Positions 28,453 to 39,222 are shown, numbered from the stretch's first letter. The stretch: DNA of 64,000 nucleotides from Desulfobulbaceae bacterium (GCA_028718985.1 JAQUKQ010000003.1:1-64000), one strand, 5' to 3'. The notes: generated from the letters alone by a model not told the origin. A program made the numbers and translations.

Positions 28453-28461
28453 TGCTACAAT
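28453..28461 (+). promoter_or_regulatory. Candidate extended -10 promoter of the YedE gene
   Basis: TGC followed by TACAAT fits the extended -10 form (TGnTATAAT, one mismatch). A weak -35 (TAATTC) lies 17 bases upstream. A start near 28468 leaves a leader of about 86 bases. A TTGACA at 28400 with a poor -10 (TAGAAG) is an alternative. Confidence 0.35.
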
Positions 28462-28553
28462 GTAGGCTGCTCGGGCAATTAGGTAGAATTTCGGACACCA
28501 ACATTTGTAGTCCACTGAAAAGAAAGTTTTGTTCAACCGGGGGGAGGAAAGGC

Positions 28554-29876
28554 ATGGCAGAGGATAACGTTTTTCTGGGCAAGGTTCAGGGGTTATACAA
28601 AAAACTGTGTCAAGATGAGTGGAGCGCCAACACGGTCGGCATTATTGTTGGCCTTTTCAGCGTCCTTGCAGCTGCCTGGTGGCGGCCTTGGGGGGCAGTC
28701 GGTGCCGTGCGCAACTGGGGCGAGTGGATTCTCTACGGGGTCGGCGGGATGGAATCAGCCCCGCAAAGCGCCCTGCTCAGCTCCGGCTCGGTAATCGGTT
28801 TGGGCTTTATCGGTGGTGCCTTTATCTCTGCAAACCTGGGCAGTAATTTTGCCATCCGTATCCCGCCGGTCTGGGAGCGGGTCAAAGCAGTCGCCGCCGG
28901 TATCCTGATGGGCATTGGCGCCACCTTGGCCGGTGGTTGTAATGTCGGCGGCTTTTACAACGCTATCGGCAACCTCTCGGCACATGGCTTTGCCATGTGG
29001 TTGGGTTTGATCATTGGTGCCATTGCAGGCTTGAAGTATATTTACTGGGAGATGGAGAATGTCACTTGGGGCAGTGGCGGTGGCAAGACGATTGACCTGC
29101 CGAAAGCCCTGCAGGGCATCCTCGGCTTAGCCGCGATCATACTCCTGATCTGGGGTGCGCGCACTTACAGCGCCAGCGAAGATAGTTACATGGGCTCCCT
29201 CGGCGGCATCATGCTGATCGCGGCGGTTTTGGGATACTCCATGCAGCGTGGCCGCTGGTGCATGATCCAAGGTTTCCGTGAACCGCATATGACCGGCGAC
29301 TGCACCATGGCGAAATCAGTCGCCCTCAGCGTCTGCATCGTAGCGGTTGGCGCCGTCGTTCTGAAATACCCAGTACCGGAGCGCTTGAGTCAGGTCCGCT
29401 CCACCTTTGCAACCGTCGTTGAAGAGGTCACGGACCAAGCCGCAGATCTCGACATGGAGGCACTGCTGGAAAATGTCGATGGCATCAATGAACTACAGGA
29501 GAGCATCCCTGTCTTGGCCCCCAATAACTACGTCCGCGGCACCTTCGGTTGGGGCGGCGTGGTCGGCGGTATGGTCTTTGGCTTTGGCGCTATGCTCGCC
29601 GGCGGCTGCGGCACCGGAACCCTATGGCGGGTGGGTGAAGGCCAGATTAAATTGTGGATCGTCGTCCCCTTCTTTGCCGTCAGCAACGCCCTGATGACCG
29701 CCTGGTTTGAAAAGGCGGGCTTTGAGGCAAGCGGCAAGCTTGGCAAAGCAGTTTTCCTGCCTGACACCTTCCTTGGATATGGCGGCACCTTGGCCCTCAT
29801 CCTGGGTGCCATGGCCATCTGGTATGTGGTGGTCGACTGGAACGAAGAGAGCAACAAGTTTGTCGTTGATATGTAA
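28554..29876 (+). CDS. yedE: YeeE/YedE family sulfur transporter
   Basis: A 440-residue inner-membrane permease with about ten hydrophobic segments. The conserved Cys-containing loops of the YeeE/YedE fold appear in both halves: GATLAGGCNVGGFYNA and GAMLAGGCGTGTLWRVGEG. Additional cysteines lie in RGRWCMIQGF and GDCTMAK. In the family such cysteines relay thiosulfate or sulfur compounds across the membrane, usually together with TusA. A charged segment around residues 280-320 links the halves. GGGGGAGGAAAGG precedes the ATG. The gene is divergent from tusA-dsrE, forming the YedE-TusA-DsrE arrangement. Confidence 0.9.
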   Translation: MAEDNVFLGKVQGLYKKLCQDEWSANTVGIIVGLFSVLAAAWWRPWGAVGAVRNWGEWILYGVGGMESAPQSALLSSGSVIGLGFIGGAFISANLGSNFAIRIPPVWERVKAVAAGILMGIGATLAGGCNVGGFYNAIGNLSAHGFAMWLGLIIGAIAGLKYIYWEMENVTWGSGGGKTIDLPKALQGILGLAAIILLIWGARTYSASEDSYMGSLGGIMLIAAVLGYSMQRGRWCMIQGFREPHMTGDCTMAKSVALSVCIVAVGAVVLKYPVPERLSQVRSTFATVVEEVTDQAADLDMEALLENVDGINELQESIPVLAPNNYVRGTFGWGGVVGGMVFGFGAMLAGGCGTGTLWRVGEGQIKLWIVVPFFAVSNALMTAWFEKAGFEASGKLGKAVFLPDTFLGYGGTLALILGAMAIWYVVVDWNEESNKFVVDM

Positions 29877-29925
29877 TCACTTCGTGTAACACGCCTGGAC
29901 GGGCGTCAAAGCGCCTTCCCATACC

Positions 29926-29973
29926 ACAAAGAGCCATGACTCCCCCTTGAGGGGTTCATGGCTCTTTGTTTTT
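29926..29973 (+). terminator. Intrinsic terminator after the YedE gene
   Basis: ACAAAGAGCCATGA pairs with TCATGGCTCTTTGT, with an inner CCCC/GGGG stem, and is followed by TTTTT. Confidence 0.8.
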
Positions 29974-30058
29974 CTGCTTGACAGATCAACGCTTCCATAG
30001 CCTTATTAGGATAGGTTCCTAAATCTTTTTTCTCCGTAAAAACCGCCCCAGCAGCATT

Positions 30059-31897
30059 ATGGATATAACCTCCTCCGGATTTGAGCATATCGACACCAGC
30101 CTACAGGCAGAGCTTCTGCGTGGTGATGAAGTTATCCTGATTGTCGATGATGACCCGTTTACCCGGGAACCGATCCGTATTTTTTTTGAAGAGACCGGGC
30201 TTGCGGTCATTGAGGCAGAGGACAGCCGGACCTGTCTTGACATTCTGGCCTCCCGCCATGTTGCCCTTCTCCTGCTCGATATCGGCCTGCCGGGTACCAG
30301 CGGCCGCGAGATTCTCTCTCAGATCAGAGAGAAATACCCGTTGCTCGCCGTTATCATGCTGACCGGCAATACCGATCTCAAGACCGCCATGGACTGTATC
30401 CGCCAAGGCGCCGATGATTTTTTGACCAAGCCGATGCGCCTTGACGAGATCATGCGTTCAGTCAAAAAAAATCTTGAAAAACGTCGCCTGATCCTCCAGA
30501 ACCTTCAGTACCAAAGCGATCTCGAAAATGCGAATTTTCAGATCCAACTCATGTACCAACTCTCGCTAAAGATGAACTCTGTCTATCTGAACACGGTGGA
30601 GTTGGATGAAATTCTGCAGGCCATTCTGATCGGCATTACCGCAAACGAAGGGCTACGCTTCAATCGCGCCTTCCTTGCCATGTTCAACGCCGAAAGCCAA
30701 ACCCTGCGCGGTCGCCTTGCCATCGGCCCTGACTGCCGAGAAGAGGCCTATAAGGTTTGGGGGGAGCTCCAGCAGAAACACCTCGATTTTTTCGGCATTG
30801 TCAACGAAGCCAAACAGTGTCGGATCAACAACGAGGACCTAGGACTCAACCGCCTGATCAAGGGGCTGCAAGTCCCGCTAAGCGACCACAACCATATCCT
30901 GATTCGTGCTGCCATGGAGCGCCGGAGCATCAATGTCATCGGTGGCTCGGCCAATGGGTTTGATCTGAACGGCATGGCGGATCTATTAGGCACCGATGAC
31001 TTTGTCGTCGTCCCTCTCTACTCCCCACAACGCCCACTAGGGGTCATCATTGCCGATAATTTCATCACCCACCAAGAGATCAGCGAAGGCCATATCAGCG
31101 CCTTAGAACTTTTCTCGAGCCAGGCCAGCCTGGTCATAGAGCATACCCACTTGTACATGGACATGCAGAACACCATCGGCAAACTGGAGGAGTTGAATCA
31201 CGAACTCGACAAGAACAAAGATATGCTGGTCGAGGCCGAGCGCTACTCTGCCTTAGGGCACATGGCGGCCCAGATGCTGCACACCCTGCGCAACCCGATC
31301 ACCTCTATCGGCGGCGTGGCCAGGCTTATTGCCAAAAAGGCCCAGGATGAAGACTTAGGACATTATGCCGATCTAATCTCCAAAGAGACCGCCAGACTCG
31401 AAACAACCTTGGTCGATCTCTTCGAGTTCGCCAACCAGCCACAATACCAGCCGGAACCAACCCGCGTATACCCCCTACTGCATAAGGTGCTCCTCCTGAT
31501 GGAGGCAGAAACGGCCAAGCGCCAGATTGTGGTGGAACTTATCTTTCCCGACCCGGAACTCACCGTGGTCATTGATCCGGATCAAATCCGACGGATGCTG
31601 GTTCACCTGATCAAAAATGCGGCGGAGGCCTTACCAAACGGCGGGCATTTGACGATCAAGATCGTCAGGGAGCACGAGTGGCTTAAAATCACTGTCTCCG
31701 ATACCGGTCAAGGCATTGGAGAAGAACAATTACGCCGGGCGAGAGAGCCGTTCTACACCACCAAGAGCTTTGGCACAGGCATGGGACTGACGATGGTAGA
31801 TCGAATTGTCACCTCCCATAAAGGGCACTTCGTCATCGACAGAAAGGAAACCGGCACCGAGGTCGTCGTTACCTTACCCTGCTTTGATCCCGCATGA
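30059..31897 (+). CDS. Receiver-GAF-histidine kinase hybrid
   Basis: A soluble, 612-residue signalling protein. Order: receiver domain (about residues 24-145, with the DDDP acidic pair, phospho-acceptor Asp in LLLDIGLPGTSG, and the Lys of FLTKPMRL), a linker, a GAF-like domain (about 185-365), a coiled coil, an atypical H-box (AAQMLHTLRNPITSIGG, near residue 406), and a HATPase domain with DTGQGIGEE and GTGMGLTMVDRIV. It has no membrane segment, so it senses a cytoplasmic signal or is driven through its receiver. The output partner is not encoded nearby. Its stop overlaps the start of the FliK-like gene (ATGA). The start choice at 30059 lacks a strong ribosome site. Confidence 0.87.
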   Translation: MDITSSGFEHIDTSLQAELLRGDEVILIVDDDPFTREPIRIFFEETGLAVIEAEDSRTCLDILASRHVALLLLDIGLPGTSGREILSQIREKYPLLAVIMLTGNTDLKTAMDCIRQGADDFLTKPMRLDEIMRSVKKNLEKRRLILQNLQYQSDLENANFQIQLMYQLSLKMNSVYLNTVELDEILQAILIGITANEGLRFNRAFLAMFNAESQTLRGRLAIGPDCREEAYKVWGELQQKHLDFFGIVNEAKQCRINNEDLGLNRLIKGLQVPLSDHNHILIRAAMERRSINVIGGSANGFDLNGMADLLGTDDFVVVPLYSPQRPLGVIIADNFITHQEISEGHISALELFSSQASLVIEHTHLYMDMQNTIGKLEELNHELDKNKDMLVEAERYSALGHMAAQMLHTLRNPITSIGGVARLIAKKAQDEDLGHYADLISKETARLETTLVDLFEFANQPQYQPEPTRVYPLLHKVLLLMEAETAKRQIVVELIFPDPELTVVIDPDQIRRMLVHLIKNAAEALPNGGHLTIKIVREHEWLKITVSDTGQGIGEEQLRRAREPFYTTKSFGTGMGLTMVDRIVTSHKGHFVIDRKETGTEVVVTLPCFDPA

Positions 31898-32940
31898 AGA
31901 TTAGCGGGCCGCCTGTCATTGACCCCGGTCGCTTCCTTGACCAAACATACAATCGCACCAAAGTACCCTCAGCAACACCGGAGCAACTGGCCCACGCCCT
32001 CGATCCTGGAGTCCTCGTCAAAGGCCGGGTCGTGAGCATCGACCAGTCAGGCACGCTGACCGTTGCCACCGCGCAAGGCTCCTTTACCGCTTCTTCCTCC
32101 CGCCCCCTTGCAGTTGGCCAGGAGTTCTGGTTTCAAGTTGTGCAGACCGGGGCAACTCCGACCTTAGCTGAAGCGGGCAAGGCCAATGCCGTCCTCAATC
32201 TCCTCCGAGTCCTCCTGCCGGAGCTCCTGACCGGAGAACTGACCTTACCCCTGTCGAACCTTGACAATGCCGCAACCGGCAAGACCACTCCTGGGCTGAC
32301 TGCAGACGAGTCGCGTCTTCTCCAGTTCTTGACCGATACCTCCATCGATGGCAAAGCAAACCCGGCAAAACTAATCCAATTGCTCTCCCAGCTTGAACTG
32401 AGCAGCCCCGTCAGCGAAAAACGGCTAGGCACCGATCTCACCAACTCTCTTGCCGCCTTACGCGACCTTGACGCCCCAACACTCCAGAAGGTTGTCCACC
32501 TGCTCGACTCTCATACCGCTATCAACCAACAGCCTGCCTCAATAGCCGGAAGTGATTATTTTTTGTTCCCCATTTTTTTCGCAGAACAGTCTGGCCGCGG
32601 TGAATGGCTTTTTTCCTACGAGAAAAAAGGAGGAGACAGTGGCCAAGACAGCGAAACCGCCATCTCCTTCTACCTCAGCATGACCCAACTTGGCGATATC
32701 CACCTCTCGATCAACGCTCGTGAGAATAGCTTGACCGGCACCTTTACGCTAAACAGCGAAGATGCTACCAGCCACGTCCAGCAGCATCTCCCCCAGCTGA
32801 CCGAAGCCCTCAGCCCCCTGGCGGGAAAAATCGTGTTTAGCTGTCGAACAGCAAAACTGGATTGCCTGAAGACACTGCGAGAGGATTTGATGACAAAGGT
32901 GGGGATGGAGAGATTTGCCTTAGTCGACGTCAAGGCTTAA
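31894..32940 (+). CDS. Protein with FliK-like C-terminal domain
   Basis: A 348-residue protein without signal peptide. The last 110 residues (AISFYLSMTQLGDIHLSI, then HVQQHLPQLTEALSPL) resemble the C-terminal domain of flagellar hook-length control protein FliK. The rest is rich in Ala, Leu, Thr and Pro, as in FliK linkers, and the first part has a short beta-rich module. No flagellar gene lies in the window, so it may be a stray FliK paralogue or serve another secretion-linked role. It is translationally coupled (ATGA) to the hybrid kinase. Confidence 0.55.
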   Translation: MKISGPPVIDPGRFLDQTYNRTKVPSATPEQLAHALDPGVLVKGRVVSIDQSGTLTVATAQGSFTASSSRPLAVGQEFWFQVVQTGATPTLAEAGKANAVLNLLRVLLPELLTGELTLPLSNLDNAATGKTTPGLTADESRLLQFLTDTSIDGKANPAKLIQLLSQLELSSPVSEKRLGTDLTNSLAALRDLDAPTLQKVVHLLDSHTAINQQPASIAGSDYFLFPIFFAEQSGRGEWLFSYEKKGGDSGQDSETAISFYLSMTQLGDIHLSINARENSLTGTFTLNSEDATSHVQQHLPQLTEALSPLAGKIVFSCRTAKLDCLKTLREDLMTKVGMERFALVDVKA

Positions 32941-32989
32941 AGAGGAGGGCTTTTTACACGAGCGGCCGCCCTAGCGGCCAGCCCGTTTC

Positions 32990-34063
32990 CTAACCAAGGA
33001 GTTGCCTCGGCGGGGCATAATCCTCCAGATAGATATCGGCCATGGTTAAGAAGCCGGTAATAATAAGCGGCCCATAGACGATGCCCAAGACACCGAACAT
33101 CTTCAGCCCGCCAAGAATGCCTAAGAATACCAAGACCGGGTGCATGTTCACCTTGAGGCCAACCATTTGCGGCTTGAGCAGGTACTCAACCGACATGGAG
33201 AGTACCAAATAAAAGAGGGTAATGAAAATAGCCTGGCCAACAAAACCGTTCAGCAAAACAATAAAGGCGGCTGGCAAAAGGACCGCCCCAATGCCAAAAA
33301 TCGGCAGAAACGCCGCCACCCCCATAATCATCCCCCACAGGACTGGCGAGTTGAAACCAAAATACACAAAAAGCAACCCACCCAACGTCCCCTGCAATAA
33401 GCCACTGACGCCGTTCACCAAAAGTATCACCCGTGCAATTTCCTGAAATTTCTTGATCAATTGTTGGCTCTGCTTGTCAGGCAAAGGAGAGAGACACAAG
33501 ATAAAATTCAGCAAACGACGGTAGTCTACCAGCAGGAAAAAAATCACCACGATCATCAAGGCGAAGGCCACCATTGACATCAGTATGTTTGCCGCCCAAC
33601 CTCTGGCTTTATCATACAGAAAAAAGGCGATACTACTGGCATACCCCGAAAGATTGGCGCTTACGTCCTCGGCCCGCACCGTAATTCCCATCTCCGCCAG
33701 ATACACCTGAACCCTTGTCCACAAGGCATGGTTTTGGATGAGACCCTTGATCTGCTCGGCAAGATTGAGCTCCTTCATGTATTGGGCATAACTTACCGCC
33801 TCTTTAGAGAGGGCGATCACAAAGCAGATCAAGGGCACAAAGACCAGCATGGTGATCAAGAAACAGGTGATCAAAGAGGCGAAATAGCGTGGCACCCGGT
33901 GCCTGAGGCGATAATAGACCGGCTTAAAAAGATTGACCAAGAGAAACGATAAGATCAAAATGGAGGCAAAAGGCCACAATAATCGTCCCATCAACAAAAT
34001 CGTCAGGATAAACAGAGCTAAAAAATATCGAGCGATTGCCTCGCTCGGAGGGTTATTTGGCAC
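32990..34063 (-). CDS. AI-2E family membrane permease
   Basis: A 357-residue inner-membrane protein with about seven or eight membrane segments. The family pattern is clear: an N-terminal hydrophobic pair (ILILSFLLVNLFKPVYYRL), the long amphipathic loop, the FFLLVDYRRLL segment and the C-terminal signature GLKVNMHPVLVFLGILGG with FGVLGIVYGPLI. The family was named after a proposed AI-2 exporter, but members include ion antiporters, so the substrate is open. It is divergent from the aminotransferase gene. Confidence 0.88.
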   Translation of the reverse strand: MPNNPPSEAIARYFLALFILTILLMGRLLWPFASILILSFLLVNLFKPVYYRLRHRVPRYFASLITCFLITMLVFVPLICFVIALSKEAVSYAQYMKELNLAEQIKGLIQNHALWTRVQVYLAEMGITVRAEDVSANLSGYASSIAFFLYDKARGWAANILMSMVAFALMIVVIFFLLVDYRRLLNFILCLSPLPDKQSQQLIKKFQEIARVILLVNGVSGLLQGTLGGLLFVYFGFNSPVLWGMIMGVAAFLPIFGIGAVLLPAAFIVLLNGFVGQAIFITLFYLVLSMSVEYLLKPQMVGLKVNMHPVLVFLGILGGLKMFGVLGIVYGPLIITGFLTMADIYLEDYAPPRQLLG

Positions 34064-34290
34064 GAAGGACCTCTTCGGAAAAGGGAAAATACGGGGTGTT
34101 ACGTACTATGCTGCGTTACCTGAAAAATTCAACCAATTTTACACAACTGGGAAAATTTATTGGGCTGACAGCGCAAATATGGTAATGGGTTCAATGCTAA
34201 ACGCAAACACGGAGATCTCTTGCCGCAGCGGCAAAGAAGGGGAGAGGCGCGAGGCAGGCACGCTATTTGAACAATGTGGAGGGTGATGTG

Positions 34291-35367
34291 GTGACCAATT
34301 TGACAATTACTCAGGCCCGGCCTGATGAAGTAAAACCCAAACCTGATGAATCCGCCTTGGGGTTCGGCAAGCATTTCAGCGATCACATGTTTACCATGCG
34401 CTATACGCAAGGTGTCGGCTGGCATGACTTGGAGATCAAGAAGTACCAAGATTTCTCGCTTGCACCATCGGCCATGTGTCTCCATTACGGACAGGCCATC
34501 TTCGAAGGGATGAAGGCCTTTCGCGGTGCCAACAACCAGATTTTCCTGTTCCGCCCCAAAGACAACCTGCAACGGATGAATGTTTCCGCCAACCGGATGT
34601 GTATGGCCGAAATCGATGTCAATCAGGTCCTCGAGGCCATGAAGGAGTTGCTTCGTCTCGATCAGGAGTGGGTTCCTCGCGCCCCCGGCGCCACCCTGTA
34701 CATCCGCCCTTTTATGATTGCCACTGAAGATGCCCTCGGGGTGCGCCCCTCCAAAGAGTATCTTTTCTCCATCATCCTAAGCCCAGTAGGTGCTTATTAC
34801 CCGGAGGGTTTCAACCCGGTAAAGATCTATGTTTCCGACACCTACGTTCGTGCCGTCCGCGGCGGGGTCGGTTCGGTGAAGACCGCTGGCAACTACGCCG
34901 CCAGTATCAAAGCAGCGATGGAGGCCCAAGCCTTGGGCTATACGCAAGTCCTTTGGCTTGACGCCATCGAACGACGTTACGTCGAAGAAGTCGGCACCAT
35001 GAATATCTTTTTCAAGATCAATGGCAAACTGGTCACCCCCCCTCTCAATGGCAGCATCCTCCCTGGCATCACGAGGGACTCGGCCATCCAATTAGCCAAG
35101 GATTGGGGTTTGGAGGTCCAGGAGCGGCAAATTGCCATCGACGAGGTCGTCGAGGCCAATACCAGCGGTGCCTTGGAAGAGGTCTTCGGCACCGGCACCG
35201 CAGCCGTTATCTCCCCGGTTGGCTCCCTCTTTTATAAGGGCCACACCATCACCTTGAACCAAGGCCGCACCGGGGCTTTGTCCCAAAAGATGTTCGATGT
35301 CCTGCAAGGGATCCAATATGGACAGCACCCAGACACCCACGGCTGGCTTGAGCCGCTTTGCGAATAA
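34291..35367 (+). CDS. ilvE: Branched-chain amino acid aminotransferase
   Basis: PLP-dependent class IV aminotransferase interconverting Leu/Ile/Val and their 2-oxo acids. The protein is 358 aa. LHYGQAIFEGMKAFRG marks the N-terminal domain, and the Schiff-base Lys lies in GGVGSVKTAGNYAAS. EEVGTMNIFF and LPGITRDSAIQLA are typical of the long (eukaryote-like) branch of the family. The GTG at 34291 is chosen because GGAGGG lies about 8 bases upstream; a GTG 3 bases earlier and a TTG at 34267 are also in frame. Confidence 0.93.
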   Translation: MTNLTITQARPDEVKPKPDESALGFGKHFSDHMFTMRYTQGVGWHDLEIKKYQDFSLAPSAMCLHYGQAIFEGMKAFRGANNQIFLFRPKDNLQRMNVSANRMCMAEIDVNQVLEAMKELLRLDQEWVPRAPGATLYIRPFMIATEDALGVRPSKEYLFSIILSPVGAYYPEGFNPVKIYVSDTYVRAVRGGVGSVKTAGNYAASIKAAMEAQALGYTQVLWLDAIERRYVEEVGTMNIFFKINGKLVTPPLNGSILPGITRDSAIQLAKDWGLEVQERQIAIDEVVEANTSGALEEVFGTGTAAVISPVGSLFYKGHTITLNQGRTGALSQKMFDVLQGIQYGQHPDTHGWLEPLCE

Positions 35368-35454
35368 TCCCTTTCCCTGAGCGAAGTCGAAGGAAACTCG
35401 GCACGAACGACATCCACGGATTTTCCTGCAAATAGTCAATCGCCACGTCGCCGT

Positions 35455-35483
35455 AGCGCTCCCATGTTCCCTGGCGGGAGCGC
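35455..35483 (+). repeat. Perfect 9-base inverted repeat downstream of ilvE
   Basis: AGCGCTCCC and GGGAGCGCT flank an 11-base loop. It may end ilvE transcription, though no long T run follows (GTCGTTTCT), or be an operator for groESL. Confidence 0.4.
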
Positions 35484-35579
35484 TGTCGTTTCTGACAGAC
35501 GGCCATCAACCATATCGCCCCCTCGCTGCACGCCAGCCAAAATTTTTCCACCATCTCCGCAAAAAAAAATCGCCCAGCC

Positions 35580-35605
35580 CTTGATTTCCAAAAAATCGTC
35601 CATAT
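35580..35605 (+). promoter_or_regulatory. Weak candidate heat-shock (sigma-32 type) promoter for groESL
   Basis: CTTGATT is followed 11 bases later by GTCCATAT. These resemble CTTGAAA and CCCCATnT, but the spacing is a little short. Confidence 0.25.
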
Positions 35606-35730
35606 AGTGACGCCATCCCAAGGGAACGAGGGGTGCGAGTTTAAGAGTTGCGGGACGTGGTGCCGTGTGCTGCTTGCGCTCGTCCTGGTAAAACCAAGAA
35701 TATTCAATCAAGAAAAACTGGAGGTAGTGC

Positions 35731-36018
35731 ATGAAGATTCGTCCGTTGAATGACCGTATTTTGGTGAAAAGATTAGAAGGTGTAGAGAAAACTGCCGGCG
35801 GGATCATCATCCCAGACAGCGCCAAAGAGAAACCGGCCGAGGGCAAAGTCATCTCCGTGGGTAACGGCAAAATGAACGAAGCAGGCCAGCGGGTTGCCTT
35901 GGAAGTCAAGGCTGGCGACCGTGTCCTGTTCAGCAAATATGGCGGCACTGATGTCAAGCTCGATGGCGAAGATTTCCTCATCATGCGCGAAGACGACATT
36001 TTAGGGATTGTTGAGTAA
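35731..36018 (+). CDS. groES: Co-chaperonin GroES
   Basis: The 95-residue lid of the GroEL chaperonin. [16 protein letters not shown] at the start, the mobile loop [17 protein letters not shown] and the final [11 protein letters not shown] are family hallmarks. GGAGG lies 7 bases upstream of the ATG. It is followed by groEL after 63 bases. Confidence 0.98.
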   Translation: MKIRPLNDRILVKRLEGVEKTAGGIIIPDSAKEKPAEGKVISVGNGKMNEAGQRVALEVKAGDRVLFSKYGGTDVKLDGEDFLIMREDDILGIVE

Positions 36019-36066
36019 TCAACCCCCTTAAACGAATTGCCTCAATTATTTTACCATCATTAATGA

Positions 36067-37740
<1,674 letters not shown>

Positions 37741-37762
37741 GCTCGCGTTACACCTTTTTGCT

Positions 37763-37806
37763 AAAAAAGCAGGGTCTCTTCATCAGAAGGGGCTCTGCTT
37801 TTTTTT
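37763..37806 (+). terminator. Intrinsic terminator after groEL
   Basis: AAAAAAGCAG pairs with CTGCTTTTTT. An inner stem GTCTCTTC/GAAGGGGC (with G-T pairs) closes an ATCA loop, and a run of eight T ends it. Confidence 0.85.
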
Positions 37807-37993
37807 ATGGCGCGACAGAGGATTTTCCGCCAAACGCCATAGCAAACAATCTCCATGGGCGAAGGTCAGAGGCCCCGCAAGTGCACGAAATCGCGCTTTA
37901 TCTCAAAAATGACTTGCAGGTTGAACCAGAACCCTGTACATTCGCTGTCATTCTCGGCTCAGAGAAAATTGTGCGTTCTGGAAAATACTACTA

Positions 37994-38086
<93 letters not shown>

Positions 38087-38121
38087 GGTAAAGATTTCGA
38101 AACGTCCGATAACATCCAATC

Positions 38122-38154
38122 AACCCGCACGGCTTATGCCTTGCGGGTTTTTTT
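38122..38154 (+). terminator. Intrinsic terminator after tRNA-Ser
   Basis: ACCCGCA-GGC pairs with GCC-TGCGGGT around TTAT, followed by seven T. Confidence 0.8.
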
Positions 38155-38205
38155 ATGGCCAGCAGATAGCAAGCTGTAATCATGCCGAGGCGGTGCGCCG
38201 CCCGT

Positions 38206-39222
38206 CTACGAAGCTGCGGCATAGGCCGTGGCTAACGCAAAATATTTTTTTGCCTGCTCCAGACAACTGGTTTGGGTGGCAGCATCTACCTCCGGGGCAT
38301 GGGCGGTAAATAAGCCGATCTTGCCTCGCACATAGGCGCGATAACACTTATAGAACTTGAGCATCGCGTCCACACCTGGATCATTGGCCTGGCGGACAAA
38401 GCTGCGGATAAAGTGCTCTGACAAATCGGTTAAGCCGTGAAAATCAAGATCCATGGCCAGAAAAGCGACGTCGCTTGCTACATCGCAATAGCGAAATCGT
38501 TGATTGAACTCTATGCAATCATAGATGTAGGTTTGCTCAGCCAGACAAATATTGGCCGAATAGAGATCTCCATGGCAATCGCGCACCTTCCCCGCCTCAA
38601 TTCGTTGCTGGAAAAGCACCTGGTTGGACAAAAATGTTTTCGCATAGGCGCTGATTTGATCAAACTGGCTCTGGCTCAGGGCTGAGCAACCGATGAATCC
38701 TGCAGTTTGATCAAAATTCTCAAGAACATTAACGCTCACCGCCTGCGCTGTGCCAAAAGACCTAATCTCCTCTCCCCCCTCTGCCTGCTGGTAGAAAGGA
38801 ACCAGCAGATCAACAATGCCATCCAGCATGGCCGGGGTTAACAGCCCCTGCTTGATAATCGCCCCCATCATGCGCTCCTCCGGCATCCTGCTCATCTTGA
38901 CACAGTATTCAACCGCCGGCCCGGTACCGTTCAAAACAACGCGATCCCCTTCTTGCGTGATTGGTAAAACCCCCAGGTAGAGAGATGGACAGAGACGGCG
39001 ATTCAGTCGCAACTCTTCCTCACAAAAGTGCTGTCGCTTGTCAAGGGAGGTAAAATCTAAAAAGCCAAAATTCACCGGCTTCTTGATCTTATAGACAAAA
39101 TCTCCCGCTAAAAAAACATAGGAGATATGGGTCTGAACAAGCTTGATCTCCGAAACCGGATGGGGATACGCCACGGTCTGTTGCAAGGCCTGGATAAAAA
39201 CGGGCAGTTGATTGGCAGTCAT
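38206..39222 (-). CDS. Aminoglycoside phosphotransferase-like kinase, single-domain form
   Basis: A 338-residue protein-kinase-like phosphotransferase. The catalytic loop RDCHGDLYSANICL and the metal-binding segment YIYDCIEFNQRFRYCDVASD are present, and the N-terminal lobe has YKIKKPVNFGFLDF with the ATP-binding Lys. The family commonly carries a C-terminal AAA-type nucleotide kinase domain, and this protein stops before it. The substrate is unknown; housekeeping small-molecule phosphorylation is more likely than drug resistance. The ATG lies in AATAAGACCG context with no strong ribosome site. Confidence 0.75.
   Translation of the reverse strand: MTANQLPVFIQALQQTVAYPHPVSEIKLVQTHISYVFLAGDFVYKIKKPVNFGFLDFTSLDKRQHFCEEELRLNRRLCPSLYLGVLPITQEGDRVVLNGTGPAVEYCVKMSRMPEERMMGAIIKQGLLTPAMLDGIVDLLVPFYQQAEGGEEIRSFGTAQAVSVNVLENFDQTAGFIGCSALSQSQFDQISAYAKTFLSNQVLFQQRIEAGKVRDCHGDLYSANICLAEQTYIYDCIEFNQRFRYCDVASDVAFLAMDLDFHGLTDLSEHFIRSFVRQANDPGVDAMLKFYKCYRAYVRGKIGLFTAHAPEVDAATQTSCLEQAKKYFALATAYAAAS

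Larger units (their letters stand above)
35368..35730. other. Gene-free stretch upstream of groES
   Basis: About 360 bases between ilvE and groES. It holds the inverted repeat at 35455-35483 and a weak heat-shock-type promoter at 35580-35605. No CIRCE element (TTAGCACTC-N9-GAGTGCTAA) was found. Open frames crossing it on minus are shadows with no ribosome sites. Confidence 0.5.

Noticed and set aside
35368-35730. CIRCE element upstream of groES
   Set aside because: The inverted repeat found there has different arms and an 11-base loop, and does not match the CIRCE consensus.
35436-35999. 187-codon open frame on minus over the groES promoter and gene
   Set aside because: It is antisense to groES, has no ribosome site, and its codon pattern mirrors the real gene.
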